A stretch of 64,000 bases of DNA from UBA4416 sp964541155 (GTDB lineage: Bacteria > Bacteroidota > Bacteroidia > B-17B0 > Aurantibacillaceae), in the NCBI GenBank assembly GCA_964541155.1, contig CAZIPC010000006.1:124001-188000 (forward strand), written 5' to 3'. Shown here in pieces: positions 8,951-18,038 of the stretch (positions within the stretch are counted from its first letter, which is position 1; the number at the start of each line of letters is the position of its first letter). The translations under genes were made by a program, and so were the position numbers. The notes beneath the pieces are model-generated. The model was not told where the DNA came from and did no database searches. It worked only from the letters and a program-made list of their open reading frames with translations.

Positions 8951-10669
8951 TTAAAAACTAGAAGATATACTTACAGATAAGCCACTAGATGCTGGTACAA
9001 ATCTACAAACGCCTCCTGCACAGAAAATACCTTGACGTTGTCTGCCATAGCTTATTGAAATTCTTGTTGGTCCATTTACATAGCCTATCATCCCATAATA
9101 ATAATGTACTCGTTTAGAAATGACTGGATTATTATAATTATATTGATCTGCAACTGTAATACTCCAATGTGTATTTGGTGTCCACTCAACTAATCCTGAT
9201 GCCCATGAACCAGTATTATTAGTGATGTTTTTTGAACCATCTGATTCGTATTTGTGTTCTCCATAATTGTAAGACCCAAAGTAACCTTGCGTTTCAATTC
9301 TTATAGCCGAACCTGTTTTGTATCTGTAAGTAACATCTAAAACCCCAATGTGAGAACTCACATCTGGATGCTCTGCTTTATCTGGTGTATTAAATTGTAC
9401 AATAGATTGATTTAAGAATTGATTGGCATACATTAAAGTAAATTTTAATTTTTTGCTAAGTTTTTTTGTTATTTCCACGTTAATATCGTGATAGTATTCA
9501 TTACCAACATTTCCGTAGTTTGTAGAGTATTTATAACTGTTCGACGTATCTTTTATTGGAGCAATACCTACCGTATCTAAGCCATAGTACACAGAGCCGT
9601 TTACGGTAATATCCATACCGTATTTGCCACCAAGCCAAGTTCCTTTTTTTACTTTATATTGTATTTCAGCAGTTCCTCCAACCTCTCCGTTAGCTTGTGT
9701 TGCGTAAGGGTAATAAGCCATAAGCGAGTAGGTATGAAATTTACTAAAATCAGGTTGGTAGTTAATCATATCAATAGTGTTTTGAGCATTTCTATCACTC
9801 CTAAAACTCATATTATCAAGCATTTTTCCTGATAATAAAACAGAAAATCCATTTGTGCCATAAGATGTTGAAGCGATAATGGCTTGACCCGATTTGTAAC
9901 TGTATTTATTTTGATAAGAAGGGTCATTAATTTTGTATGCATATTCAGCATTAAAATTAAAACCCCCTCTTATAATAGACAATCTTCCGGCACTATTACC
10001 AACATTTTCTGGTAGTACAAGGGTAGGGTCTTGATCTTGCTGAAACTTACTCACAAAACTACCTCCTATAATTATTTTCGTTTTTGATTTCCCTAAAACA
10101 GAATCAAATAGTTCCATTAAATTAACTTCTCCATCAAAGCCTCTTACTGTACCCGGAGATAATGAAAAGTATGTACGTTGCTTACCAACTAAGCCTTTTA
10201 ATGTAATGCCATTTTTTGGAGTAAAAATAACACGCATTCCATCTAGTGCATTATCGTATAGTAGTCCTCTGTTTTCATAAGCTCTTAAGGTAATTCCACT
10301 TCCAAATTGTTCGTAAAAATTACCTACCGTGATATCAATATCTTTGTGTTTGTATCTAGCAAAGCGGTATGGCACCCCAGATCCTTTATACCCTGGTAAA
10401 TAGCCAAGTAATGGCGGGTTATAACTTTCGTAACGAACCCCAGCACTAAACCCTCCTTTTTGATAATTTATATTACCAAATGCATTATACCTAAATAATT
10501 CACTTCCTGGGTCGGCTCCAATAGCCGTATCTCTTCTGTAATTAGCCGCATCTATCTGAAAATTCCCATGTATAGATCCAAGCTCGTCTTTTATTTGAGC
10601 AATTGATTGTTGGGAAATACTAATTAAACATAATAGAACAAATAGTTTGGTAGTGATTTTTATTGACAT
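8951..10669 (-). CDS. DUF6029 family outer-membrane beta-barrel protein
   Basis: 572 residues with a Sec signal peptide ending near QQSIAQ. The rest alternates short hydrophobic/aromatic strands and polar turns and ends in a beta-signal-like strand (LSVSISSSF), typical of an outer-membrane barrel. The N-terminal region (GSIHGNFQIDAANYRRDTAIG, GNFYEQFGSGITLRAYENRG) is what I recognise as DUF6029, a Bacteroidota family of unknown function. It lies 29 bases after the TlpA-like gene and 32 bases before the Omp28-like gene, so the three are very likely one transcript. Confidence 0.82.
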   Translation of the reverse strand: MSIKITTKLFVLLCLISISQQSIAQIKDELGSIHGNFQIDAANYRRDTAIGADPGSELFRYNAFGNINYQKGGFSAGVRYESYNPPLLGYLPGYKGSGVPYRFARYKHKDIDITVGNFYEQFGSGITLRAYENRGLLYDNALDGMRVIFTPKNGITLKGLVGKQRTYFSLSPGTVRGFDGEVNLMELFDSVLGKSKTKIIIGGSFVSKFQQDQDPTLVLPENVGNSAGRLSIIRGGFNFNAEYAYKINDPSYQNKYSYKSGQAIIASTSYGTNGFSVLLSGKMLDNMSFRSDRNAQNTIDMINYQPDFSKFHTYSLMAYYPYATQANGEVGGTAEIQYKVKKGTWLGGKYGMDITVNGSVYYGLDTVGIAPIKDTSNSYKYSTNYGNVGNEYYHDINVEITKKLSKKLKFTLMYANQFLNQSIVQFNTPDKAEHPDVSSHIGVLDVTYRYKTGSAIRIETQGYFGSYNYGEHKYESDGSKNITNNTGSWASGLVEWTPNTHWSITVADQYNYNNPVISKRVHYYYGMIGYVNGPTRISISYGRQRQGIFCAGGVCRFVPASSGLSVSISSSF

Positions 10670-10698
10670 AAACAGATAATATAATTTAATGGATTGAA

Positions 10699-11214
10699 TT
10701 AGTGAGATAGTTTTTCTCCTTTAGCTAATTTTTTTACGTTTTCAAATAGTTTCTCTTCATCTCCTTCTGCATAAGAGTTGTGACTCCATACAATTTGTCC
10801 ATCACCATTAACTAAAAATGTATGAGGTACATTGTTCACATTCATAGCTCTTTTAAAATCTTGATTTTCATCAATGTACACTTCGTATGTCCATCCTTTT
10901 ACTTTTACATCTGTTACCACTTTTCCTGAGCTTCTAGCATCATCAATAGATATGGCTATTAATTTAACACCTGTTTCCTTTACTAATTCTGCATATTCTT
11001 CGTTAATAGCATCTAATTCTTTTTTGCAGGGTTTACACCATGTTGCCCAAAAGCTAATAATCATGGGTTTACCATTGTTAGAAAAAGTATTTGTATTTAT
11101 AGTTGAACCATCTAATTTTTTTACCATTGCTGAGGGTATTTTATCTCCATCAGATGTTATGAAAGCTGAAAATAATAATACGATAGCGGTTGATAGGATG
11201 AGTAATTTTTTCAT
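10699..11214 (-). CDS. TlpA-like periplasmic thioredoxin
   Basis: 171 residues: an N-terminal hydrophobic export signal (MKKLLILSTAIVLLFSAFITS) followed by an AhpC-TSA/Redoxin thioredoxin fold. The redox motif is in ISFWATWCKPCKKEL (CKPC), and the cis-proline loop is in NVNNVPHTFLVNGDG. It is expected to reduce or isomerise disulfides in the periplasm. It leads the TlpA-DUF6029-Omp28 gene run, and its substrate may be the CxxC of the Omp28 protein (inference). Confidence 0.92.
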   Translation of the reverse strand: MKKLLILSTAIVLLFSAFITSDGDKIPSAMVKKLDGSTINTNTFSNNGKPMIISFWATWCKPCKKELDAINEEYAELVKETGVKLIAISIDDARSSGKVVTDVKVKGWTYEVYIDENQDFKRAMNVNNVPHTFLVNGDGQIVWSHNSYAEGDEEKLFENVKKLAKGEKLSH

Positions 11215-11237
11215 GTTTAGAGATGTTAATAGTTAAG

Positions 11238-11245
11238 CAAATATA
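11238..11245 (-). promoter_or_regulatory. Candidate -7 box for the tlpA-like operon
   Basis: On the minus strand the octamer reads TATATTTG, a perfect match to the Bacteroidota -7 element TAnnTTTG, 24 bases upstream of the ATG. A TTG lies about 23 bases further upstream, slightly beyond the usual spacing to a -33 element. Confidence 0.6.
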
Positions 11246-11335
11246 ATAAAATAACGTGTTTTTGGTTTCAATAAATACATCATATTTGAGTTTTAATATG
11301 GGATTCTTAAAAAAAAACAGTATAAAATGTGACTA

Positions 11336-13384
11336 TTAAATTTTACCGTTATATTTTCTTAAAAACCATTCTGTCGATAAAAGCATAATTATGATAATAA
11401 ACAACCATTTTAGATGAATGAGATCGGTTATTTGCTTGTGAGAATAGGTTATTGAAGTAATTGTATTGTTGTTTAAAATATCTTGTTCGAGCTGTTTTAG
11501 TTGATTTGCATAGTATAATTTACCTTTGCTTTGCGAAGAAAGTTGATATAATAATTGATGATTAGCAACAGTATTTAATTTTTCAGAGATAATTTCTTTT
11601 ATCAAAATTGTTCCTGATTTTGTATATGTTTTATCTCCATATTTTACTTTTGCTTCGTATGTGTATTCTCCAGCTAAAAATTGACCAGCAGATAGTTGAT
11701 ACATCGTTTGTTTTTTTGTGAAAACGTAATTATATATTTTTCCTTTTTCATCTTTTAGCTGTAATGTTACATCCGGTTCTGTTACTAATTCATAACTCTG
11801 ATTATAAACTTCTGCTGTAAAATCTAAAGATTCATTTTCATTAATTATTTTTTTAGTCGTTATTCTAAAAAAACTTTTATCAGCTTTAACTGATAAATAT
11901 TGAATAGTTTTGTGAATTAATTCGTTAAATAAACTATGATTGTTATGTTCAGCAAAATCTCTCATTCTCCATCGCCATAAGCCATCTCCTATAAAGCTTG
12001 CTGTTTTTGTGCCATTTATTTCGTTAAATGTAAATAGAGGTTCGTTAGTTTCTATTACTCCAATTTTTTGAGAGATTAAAATATTAGATCCAATATAATT
12101 AGTATTAACTTTTAAAGGAGTTAAAACAGCAGGAAAACTGGGGATAAAATTTTTTAATTCATCAGTAAGGTTAAAAAGTGAGAATTGGTTTTGATAAACA
12201 GCCTCTACTTCATTAGTTTTATTAGATAAAATTGGTTTATTTGTTGAGATGTCATTATTGTTCCCAATAATAAATACAGATTGTTTGTTTGTTTTTAATT
12301 CATTACTTATTCTGCTGGGAATATTATTTAATTGATGAAGAATAACTAATGAATATGGTTTTAATGGTTTGTTAAATGAACTAGCATACGCAATTTCGGT
12401 TTCATATGATTGGCTAGCAGAAATACTTTGTTCTAGAGCTGAAATGTCTGGGTGAGGTGCATTTGTTAAGATTAAAATTTTTTCTCTATTATCAATTACA
12501 TCAATTACAAATGATTGAGTATTGTTTGGCTTATTTTTATCTTCTTTTAAATCAGAAATAGAAACAGTGTATTTTTGAATGCCTGATTTGTCTGCATTTA
12601 AATAATAATTTAACGTTGAACTAAATGAGTTTGAATTGATAAGTATGTTATCAGATTTTAAAATTTGATTTTGATGAGAAATGGTAACTTTTATACTTTT
12701 ATTTTTTAAATCAATAGCATTTATAGTAATTTCTAAAGGAAATAAATTTCCTAAATAAGCTACTTGATTGTGATTAATTGTTTGAATCCATACATCTTTT
12801 AGAGGAGTGGTATCTCCAAGTGCAATAGTATATATGGGGGCATTTATTTTTTCTATACTATAAAGTGGATTTGTTCCTTTGTTGTATATGCCATCACTTG
12901 CTAAAATAATAGCTCCAATATTTTTATTTGAATAATTATTCTCGATGTCTAAAAATAATTTTGAGATATCGGTTTCTTTTCCTTTAAAATCAGATGTGTC
13001 AGAGCGTTTGGGTTTATTGTCGAACTGATAGGTTTTTAAATCGTAATGTTCGTCTATTATTTTTTTTAAAGAATTTAAATTATTTAAGTAATCTTTTTTT
13101 ATACTTAACGAATCTTTCCCCGCTATTATAGATGATGAGTTATCTTGAGCTAAAATAATTATTGGTTTTTCAATTTCATTTATCAGTTGTTTTACAAAAA
13201 TATTTAAAAGTAAAACAGCAATTAAACTAGAAGAGATAAAGCGTAATGTAGCTAATCCATAAACTAATTTTTTTGATCGTTCAGTGTTGTGTTTATCTTT
13301 ATAATATAGGGCAACTGAAAAAACAAACCCTGCTACAAAACATAGCAGGGTGTAATACCAAGGATAATGAGATACAAGATTCAT
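11336..13384 (-). CDS. Membrane protein with VWA-like and GATase1-like regions
   Basis: 682 residues. Two N-terminal transmembrane segments (about 10-30 and 50-70) and one near the C-terminus (WLFIIIIMLLSTEWFLRKY) frame a large extracytoplasmic part. Residues about 75-200 look like a von Willebrand A domain with a DxSxS MIDAS motif (AQDNSSSI) and an ASDG segment. A later region (ILILTNAPHPDISALEQSI) resembles the class I glutamine amidotransferase-like domain found in the same Bacteroidota proteins. No enzyme activity can be assigned. The proteins may act in envelope assembly or Bat-like complexes, but no MoxR ATPase lies next to it. Confidence 0.75.
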   Translation of the reverse strand: MNLVSHYPWYYTLLCFVAGFVFSVALYYKDKHNTERSKKLVYGLATLRFISSSLIAVLLLNIFVKQLINEIEKPIIILAQDNSSSIIAGKDSLSIKKDYLNNLNSLKKIIDEHYDLKTYQFDNKPKRSDTSDFKGKETDISKLFLDIENNYSNKNIGAIILASDGIYNKGTNPLYSIEKINAPIYTIALGDTTPLKDVWIQTINHNQVAYLGNLFPLEITINAIDLKNKSIKVTISHQNQILKSDNILINSNSFSSTLNYYLNADKSGIQKYTVSISDLKEDKNKPNNTQSFVIDVIDNREKILILTNAPHPDISALEQSISASQSYETEIAYASSFNKPLKPYSLVILHQLNNIPSRISNELKTNKQSVFIIGNNNDISTNKPILSNKTNEVEAVYQNQFSLFNLTDELKNFIPSFPAVLTPLKVNTNYIGSNILISQKIGVIETNEPLFTFNEINGTKTASFIGDGLWRWRMRDFAEHNNHSLFNELIHKTIQYLSVKADKSFFRITTKKIINENESLDFTAEVYNQSYELVTEPDVTLQLKDEKGKIYNYVFTKKQTMYQLSAGQFLAGEYTYEAKVKYGDKTYTKSGTILIKEIISEKLNTVANHQLLYQLSSQSKGKLYYANQLKQLEQDILNNNTITSITYSHKQITDLIHLKWLFIIIIMLLSTEWFLRKYNGKI

Positions 13385-13441
13385 GTGTGTAAGGTATAAA
13401 TTTTATAATATGTAAATAAAATTCATAGTGGTTTTAAAATA

Positions 13442-14188
13442 TTAGGTAAGCATTCCTCCACAAATATTGATGCATTGTCCTGTTATATATGAACTCATAT
13501 CGCTTGCTAAAAATAAGGTTAAGTTTGCAACATCTTCAGCAGTTCCTCCTCGTTTTAAAGGAATAGAATCTCTCCATTGTTGTACAACTTTTTCATCTAA
13601 AGCGCCTGTCATTTCTGTTTCAATAAATCCAGGAGCTATAGCGTTACTTCTTATGTTTCGAGAACCTAATTCCAATGCTACAGATTTTGTAAAACCAATA
13701 ATTCCTGCTTTTGATGCTGAATAATTTGCTTGTCCTGCATTACCTTTTACGCCAACTACAGAGCTCATATTAATTATGGAACCAGCTCGTGCTTTAAGCA
13801 TTGGTTTTTGAACAGCTTTAGTTAAGTTAAATACTGATTTTAAATTAGCATTTATAACTTCATCCCATTGTTGTTCACTCATACGCATTAATAATGTGTC
13901 GCGAGTTATACCAGCATTATTTACTAAAATATCTACTGTGCCAAATTCAGCTACAACATCCGTTACCAATTGCTCAGCTGCTTTAAAGTCGGCTGCATCG
14001 CTTTGAAATCCCTTAGCTTTAATGCCATAAGAAGCTAATTCTTTTTCAAAAGCTATTGCTTTTTCAACAGAGCTTAAATATGTGAAAGCAATATTACAAC
14101 CTTGTTCGGCAAATTTAATTGCAATACCTTTTCCAATTCCTCTTGATGCGCCAGTAATAATGGCTACTTTATTTTGTAATAATTTCAT
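13442..14188 (-). CDS. fabG: 3-oxoacyl-ACP reductase FabG
   Basis: 248 residues. A short-chain dehydrogenase that uses NADPH to reduce 3-oxoacyl-ACP in fatty-acid elongation. The nucleotide-binding GASRGIGKGIA, the NNAG motif, the catalytic Ser in INMSSVVG, YSASK (Tyr-x-x-x-Lys) and the C-terminal SSYITGQCINICGGM are all present. It stands 57 bases upstream of the VWA membrane gene on the same strand. FabG is far likelier than another SDR because length and motif spacing match closely. Confidence 0.93.
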   Translation of the reverse strand: MKLLQNKVAIITGASRGIGKGIAIKFAEQGCNIAFTYLSSVEKAIAFEKELASYGIKAKGFQSDAADFKAAEQLVTDVVAEFGTVDILVNNAGITRDTLLMRMSEQQWDEVINANLKSVFNLTKAVQKPMLKARAGSIINMSSVVGVKGNAGQANYSASKAGIIGFTKSVALELGSRNIRSNAIAPGFIETEMTGALDEKVVQQWRDSIPLKRGGTAEDVANLTLFLASDMSSYITGQCINICGGMLT

Positions 14189-14278
14189 AAGTTTTAAAAA
14201 TATAAAGGATAAATATACAAATTATCAATTTATGTATATTTTATTAAGTATTTAAAGTTTTTAACGAATTTATAAATG

Positions 14279-15805
14279 TTATTTAACTAAAAGATCACTT
14301 TTGTTTTTAGGTCGTTTATTGTCGAGCCAAATAAAATGCTTTAAACGCATGTCTTCATCTTTAATTTCTGATAATGGAAATAGTGTAGATTCTGGTTTGT
14401 TTCTAAATGTGGTTTTTTCAACACCTTCGTTGTTAAACCAAACAGTTAAATCACTGCAAACTGTTTTATTTACAGCTTTAATTTTTGTTTTTTGTTTTAC
14501 GTAATAAATAATTTGAGCATTGCCTATAACATTCAATTTTTTGATAGTATCGTTTTTAAAAAAGCCTTCTATTTTTTTTCCTTCTAGTTGATTAAATTTT
14601 TTTTCATCTAAACTATCAACTTTCTGAATTACAATAGCATTGCTTATTAATTCAAAATATTTTATTCCGCTTTGTCCGGTTGTTAATTTGATAAGCTTGC
14701 CGGTTATTTGCCCATTTGACGACCATAAAATAGGAGAGTTGTATAGTGTCATAATCGAATCGTGGACGAGATAGGTTAAAGAATCGCATAATCCCTGTAG
14801 TTCTTTTTTAAAGATTTTTACATTTCTATAGGCTTTTACAAATGCATGCGTACTATCTGGCTTATTATATAGTAATGTGTCTGCCGACATAAATAAGGTG
14901 TCGATGTTTATTAGCCGTCCATACATGGCGTGTCCTGTTACAATGGCTTTATTGCCTTTTTCAAAATGTTCAGCAATATCTCCTAAAATAAACGATTTAT
15001 TGGTTGTGTCAATTATTTGAACATTTTTAGTGGCTTTACCATATCCTTTTTTTCGATCGTAAAAAATGCTGTCCCCTAGTAGTTTTTGATTTTTAGTAAC
15101 AATTAGCGCGTTTTTACTAAATCTAGATATTTCTTTTTCGGTATCATACCATCCATTTTCGCAATAAATATAATTTTGTTTACTGATAATTATAGACGGA
15201 CCAATAAAGTATGATGTTTTATTTAATGTATTATATTTTAGAGTGTCACTATACATCTTGTAATCAGGATTTATTAGCGTTACATCATGATTAAAAAACA
15301 ATTCTTTACTTGATGAGTAATAATGCCCATTTTTACTTTTTAATGTATTTTCCTTGTTGATTATTGTTCCGCCATTATAATAACTAGCTATTGAATTTTC
15401 AACATCGTAAATTAAGGTGTTAGTCGTCAGCGTCATGTCTTTTTCAATACATTTTACATGACCTTTGAGGTTTGCCATTTTTGTTGTTGCGTCGTATTTC
15501 AAAGAATCTCCATAAATAAAAATACTGTCTCCTTTTGTAATACTAATTTTACCAAATGCTTCTAGTTTTTTATCACTGTATAAATATGCGCTATCACATT
15601 TCATTACAGAGCCTTCGTGCTCGCAAATTACATTTCCTTTTAATCTTTTAGCATCAATTCCTAACGATTTGTCAAAAGATAAACTACCAGCATGTTTTAT
15701 TGTAATTAATTTTTCTTTTTTAGGTAAACTTACTGTTTGGGATATTCCAAAAAATGATAGTAGAATTAACATGGTAACTAGTAACTTTAATTTGTTACTA
15801 GGCAT
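14279..15805 (-). CDS. LptA/OstA-like lipopolysaccharide transport protein
   Basis: 508 residues from the ATG at 15805, chosen because MPSNKLKLLVTMLILLSFFG is a clean signal peptide; an in-frame ATG at 15835 adds ten residues. The mature part is built of short repeated beta-strands with GNVICEHEGSVMKCDSAYLY and GKISITKGDSIFIYGDSLKY patterns, the OstA/LptA beta-jellyroll signature, about twice the length of E. coli LptA as in other Bacteroidota OstA-like proteins. The likely role is periplasmic lipid transport to the outer membrane. The C-terminal ~120 residues are less typical. Confidence 0.82.
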   Translation of the reverse strand: MPSNKLKLLVTMLILLSFFGISQTVSLPKKEKLITIKHAGSLSFDKSLGIDAKRLKGNVICEHEGSVMKCDSAYLYSDKKLEAFGKISITKGDSIFIYGDSLKYDATTKMANLKGHVKCIEKDMTLTTNTLIYDVENSIASYYNGGTIINKENTLKSKNGHYYSSSKELFFNHDVTLINPDYKMYSDTLKYNTLNKTSYFIGPSIIISKQNYIYCENGWYDTEKEISRFSKNALIVTKNQKLLGDSIFYDRKKGYGKATKNVQIIDTTNKSFILGDIAEHFEKGNKAIVTGHAMYGRLINIDTLFMSADTLLYNKPDSTHAFVKAYRNVKIFKKELQGLCDSLTYLVHDSIMTLYNSPILWSSNGQITGKLIKLTTGQSGIKYFELISNAIVIQKVDSLDEKKFNQLEGKKIEGFFKNDTIKKLNVIGNAQIIYYVKQKTKIKAVNKTVCSDLTVWFNNEGVEKTTFRNKPESTLFPLSEIKDEDMRLKHFIWLDNKRPKNKSDLLVK

Positions 15806-15934
15806 ATTTATTAGTAGTATATTTTTGAAATTCATATTTAGCCCATAAATTTAAACATATTAATCTTATTTGATTCAATGTTATATTATTTTAATAAATG
15901 AGCTCAACAAATCGTCATCTTAGGCCATTTCTTT

Positions 15935-15942
15935 TATCTTTG
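15935..15942 (+). promoter_or_regulatory. Candidate -7 box for rlmD
   Basis: The octamer TATCTTTG is a perfect TAnnTTTG match and ends six bases before the rlmD ATG at 15949. Transcription starting at the usual distance would begin at or next to the start codon, so the mRNA may be leaderless or nearly so. Confidence 0.6.
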
Positions 15943-15948
15943 TGAACT

Positions 15949-17355
15949 ATGAGTAAAATAAAGAAAAATATTTTTGTTGAAAATGCTGAAATAGTTGATA
16001 TTTCATCAGAAGGTAAGGCGGTAGCAAAGGTAGATGGCATGGTTATTTTTGTAGATGGAGGAATACCTGGAGATGTTGCTGATATTATGATTACGCGTAA
16101 AAAAAATAGTTATGCCGAAGGTCATGTAGTTACATTAAAATCTCCGTCTCCAAATAGGCTAAATCCCATGTGTGAGCATTTTGGATTTTGTGGTGGATGT
16201 AAATGGCAACACATGAATTACGACACACAGTTGTTTTTTAAACAAAAAACGGTATCAGATGCATTAACCAGAATTGGTAAATTAGATATATCGTCTCTTA
16301 AGCCAATTATTGGCAATAACGAGCATTACTATTATCGTAATAAATTAGAATTTTCGTTTTCTGATAAAAAATGGTTAACAGCAGATGAAATTAAAAGTGG
16401 AATTGAAATTGATAATAGAAATGCTTTAGGTTTTCATATCCCAAAGATGTTTGATAAGATATTAGATATTAAAAATTGCTATTTGCAAGAGGAACCTTCA
16501 AATTCAATAAGAAATGAAATTAGAAATTTTGCTAATAATCATCAATTAACTTTTTTTGGAGTTAGAGATAAAATAGGACTTTTAAGAACATTGATGATTA
16601 GGACTTCGAGTAATGGAGAGATAATGGTATTGATTCAATTTTTTGAAAACCAACCAGAAAATATTCAATTATTACTAAATCATCTAAAACACACTTTTCC
16701 AAAAATTACTTCATTGCAATATGTGATTAATCAAAAAGGAAATGATACTTTACAAGATTTAGATATCATTACTTTTTATGGAAGAGATCATATTTTTGAG
16801 GAAATGGAGGGGCTTAAATATAAAATATCTGCTAAATCATTTTATCAAACTAATTCTCCTCAGGCCTATAAATTATATAATGTCACCAGAGATTTATGTC
16901 ATTTAACTGGTAATGAAATTGTTTATGATTTATATACCGGAACAGGAACAATTGCAAATTTTGTGGCTAAAAAAGCTAAACAAGTTATTGGGATTGAGTA
17001 TGTAGAAGATGCTGTTATTGATGCGAAAAACAATTCTGAATACAATAATATAAAAAACACATTGTTTTATGCAGGAGACATGAAAGATGTATTAAACGAT
17101 GAATTTATAAAAAAACATGGCGCCCCAGATGTGATTATTACAGATCCTCCAAGAGCAGGAATGCATGAAGATGTTATTAGAGTGATATTAAAAGCTGCTC
17201 CAAAAAAAATTGTATACGTTAGTTGCAACCCTGCAACACAAGCAAGAGACTTAGCAATGATGATAGATGATTATTCAATCTGTAATATACAGCCAGTAGA
17301 TATGTTTCCTCAAACAGCACATGTTGAAAACGTAGTATTATTAGAAAAAAAATAG
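15949..17355 (+). CDS. rlmD: 23S rRNA (uracil-C5)-methyltransferase RlmD
   Basis: 468 residues. SAM-dependent m5U methyltransferase of the TrmA/RumA family, modifying 23S rRNA. It has an N-terminal TRAM domain (about 1-60) and a 4Fe-4S cluster motif (CEHFGFCGGCKWQH plus Cys in DIKNCYLQ). The SAM-binding segment is YDLYTGTGTIANF, with the DPPRAGMH motif and the catalytic Cys in YVSCNPATQARD. The family includes RlmC/RlmD; the Fe-S cysteines and length favour RlmD. It leads a plus-strand run with a polysaccharide deacetylase 22 bases downstream. Confidence 0.93.
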   Translation: MSKIKKNIFVENAEIVDISSEGKAVAKVDGMVIFVDGGIPGDVADIMITRKKNSYAEGHVVTLKSPSPNRLNPMCEHFGFCGGCKWQHMNYDTQLFFKQKTVSDALTRIGKLDISSLKPIIGNNEHYYYRNKLEFSFSDKKWLTADEIKSGIEIDNRNALGFHIPKMFDKILDIKNCYLQEEPSNSIRNEIRNFANNHQLTFFGVRDKIGLLRTLMIRTSSNGEIMVLIQFFENQPENIQLLLNHLKHTFPKITSLQYVINQKGNDTLQDLDIITFYGRDHIFEEMEGLKYKISAKSFYQTNSPQAYKLYNVTRDLCHLTGNEIVYDLYTGTGTIANFVAKKAKQVIGIEYVEDAVIDAKNNSEYNNIKNTLFYAGDMKDVLNDEFIKKHGAPDVIITDPPRAGMHEDVIRVILKAAPKKIVYVSCNPATQARDLAMMIDDYSICNIQPVDMFPQTAHVENVVLLEKK

Positions 17356-17377
17356 TATCATAATAAAAAGAAAAAGT

Positions 17378-17989
17378 ATGAAACTGTTAGTTCGTCCTCC
17401 TCAATTATTAAGAAGATATTATAAAGGATCTTTATGGAGAATGGATAAATCTAAACCTACTATTTATCTTACCTTTGATGATGGTCCGATACCAGAACTA
17501 ACGCCATGGGTACTAGATATTTTAGATTCATATCAGATAAAAGCAACATTTTTTTGTGTAGGAGATAATATTGTAAAGTACCCTCATTTGTTTGAAAGAA
17601 TTAAAAATAGCGGACATCAAGTAGGAAATCATACTCAAAATCATATGAAAGGATGGATGGTAAAACATTCTGAGTATTATGACAACATACAAAAATGTCA
17701 ATCATTAGTTCAGTCATATTTGTTTAGACCTCCTTATGGAAGGATAAAAAAAAGTCAATTTAATAAAATAATTAAAGAGTATACAGTTGTGTTTTGGGAT
17801 GTGTTGAGTTATGACTATGATAAATTAATAACACCAAGTAAATGTTTGAAAAATTCTATTAAATACACCAGAAATGGTTCTATAATAGTGTTTCATGATA
17901 ACATAAAGGCTCAGAGAAATTTAGAATTTGTACTTCCTAAATATATTGAACATTTTTTGAAGTTAAATTATAGCTTTGCTACATTATAG
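17378..17989 (+). CDS. Polysaccharide deacetylase (NodB homology domain)
   Basis: 203 residues, essentially one NodB/CE4 domain. Motif 1 is YLTFDDGP (catalytic base and metal Asp), motif 2 is HQVGNHTQNH (metal His residues), motif 3 is LFRPPYGR, and SIIVFHDN carries the terminal His. It hydrolyses N-acetyl groups from peptidoglycan or a related glycan. No signal peptide or transmembrane anchor is obvious at the N-terminus (MKLLVRPPQLLRRYYKG), which is common for short Bacteroidota members. Confidence 0.92.
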   Translation: MKLLVRPPQLLRRYYKGSLWRMDKSKPTIYLTFDDGPIPELTPWVLDILDSYQIKATFFCVGDNIVKYPHLFERIKNSGHQVGNHTQNHMKGWMVKHSEYYDNIQKCQSLVQSYLFRPPYGRIKKSQFNKIIKEYTVVFWDVLSYDYDKLITPSKCLKNSIKYTRNGSIIVFHDNIKAQRNLEFVLPKYIEHFLKLNYSFATL

Positions 17990-18038
17990 TTTTTTATAAA
18001 AGTGTATTTTTAATTATTATCATTTGCCTTATATTAGC

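Noticed and set aside
18024..18038. TTG start for the GWxTD lipoprotein
   Set aside because: It puts five extra residues before a clean lipoprotein signal that begins at the ATG 18039.
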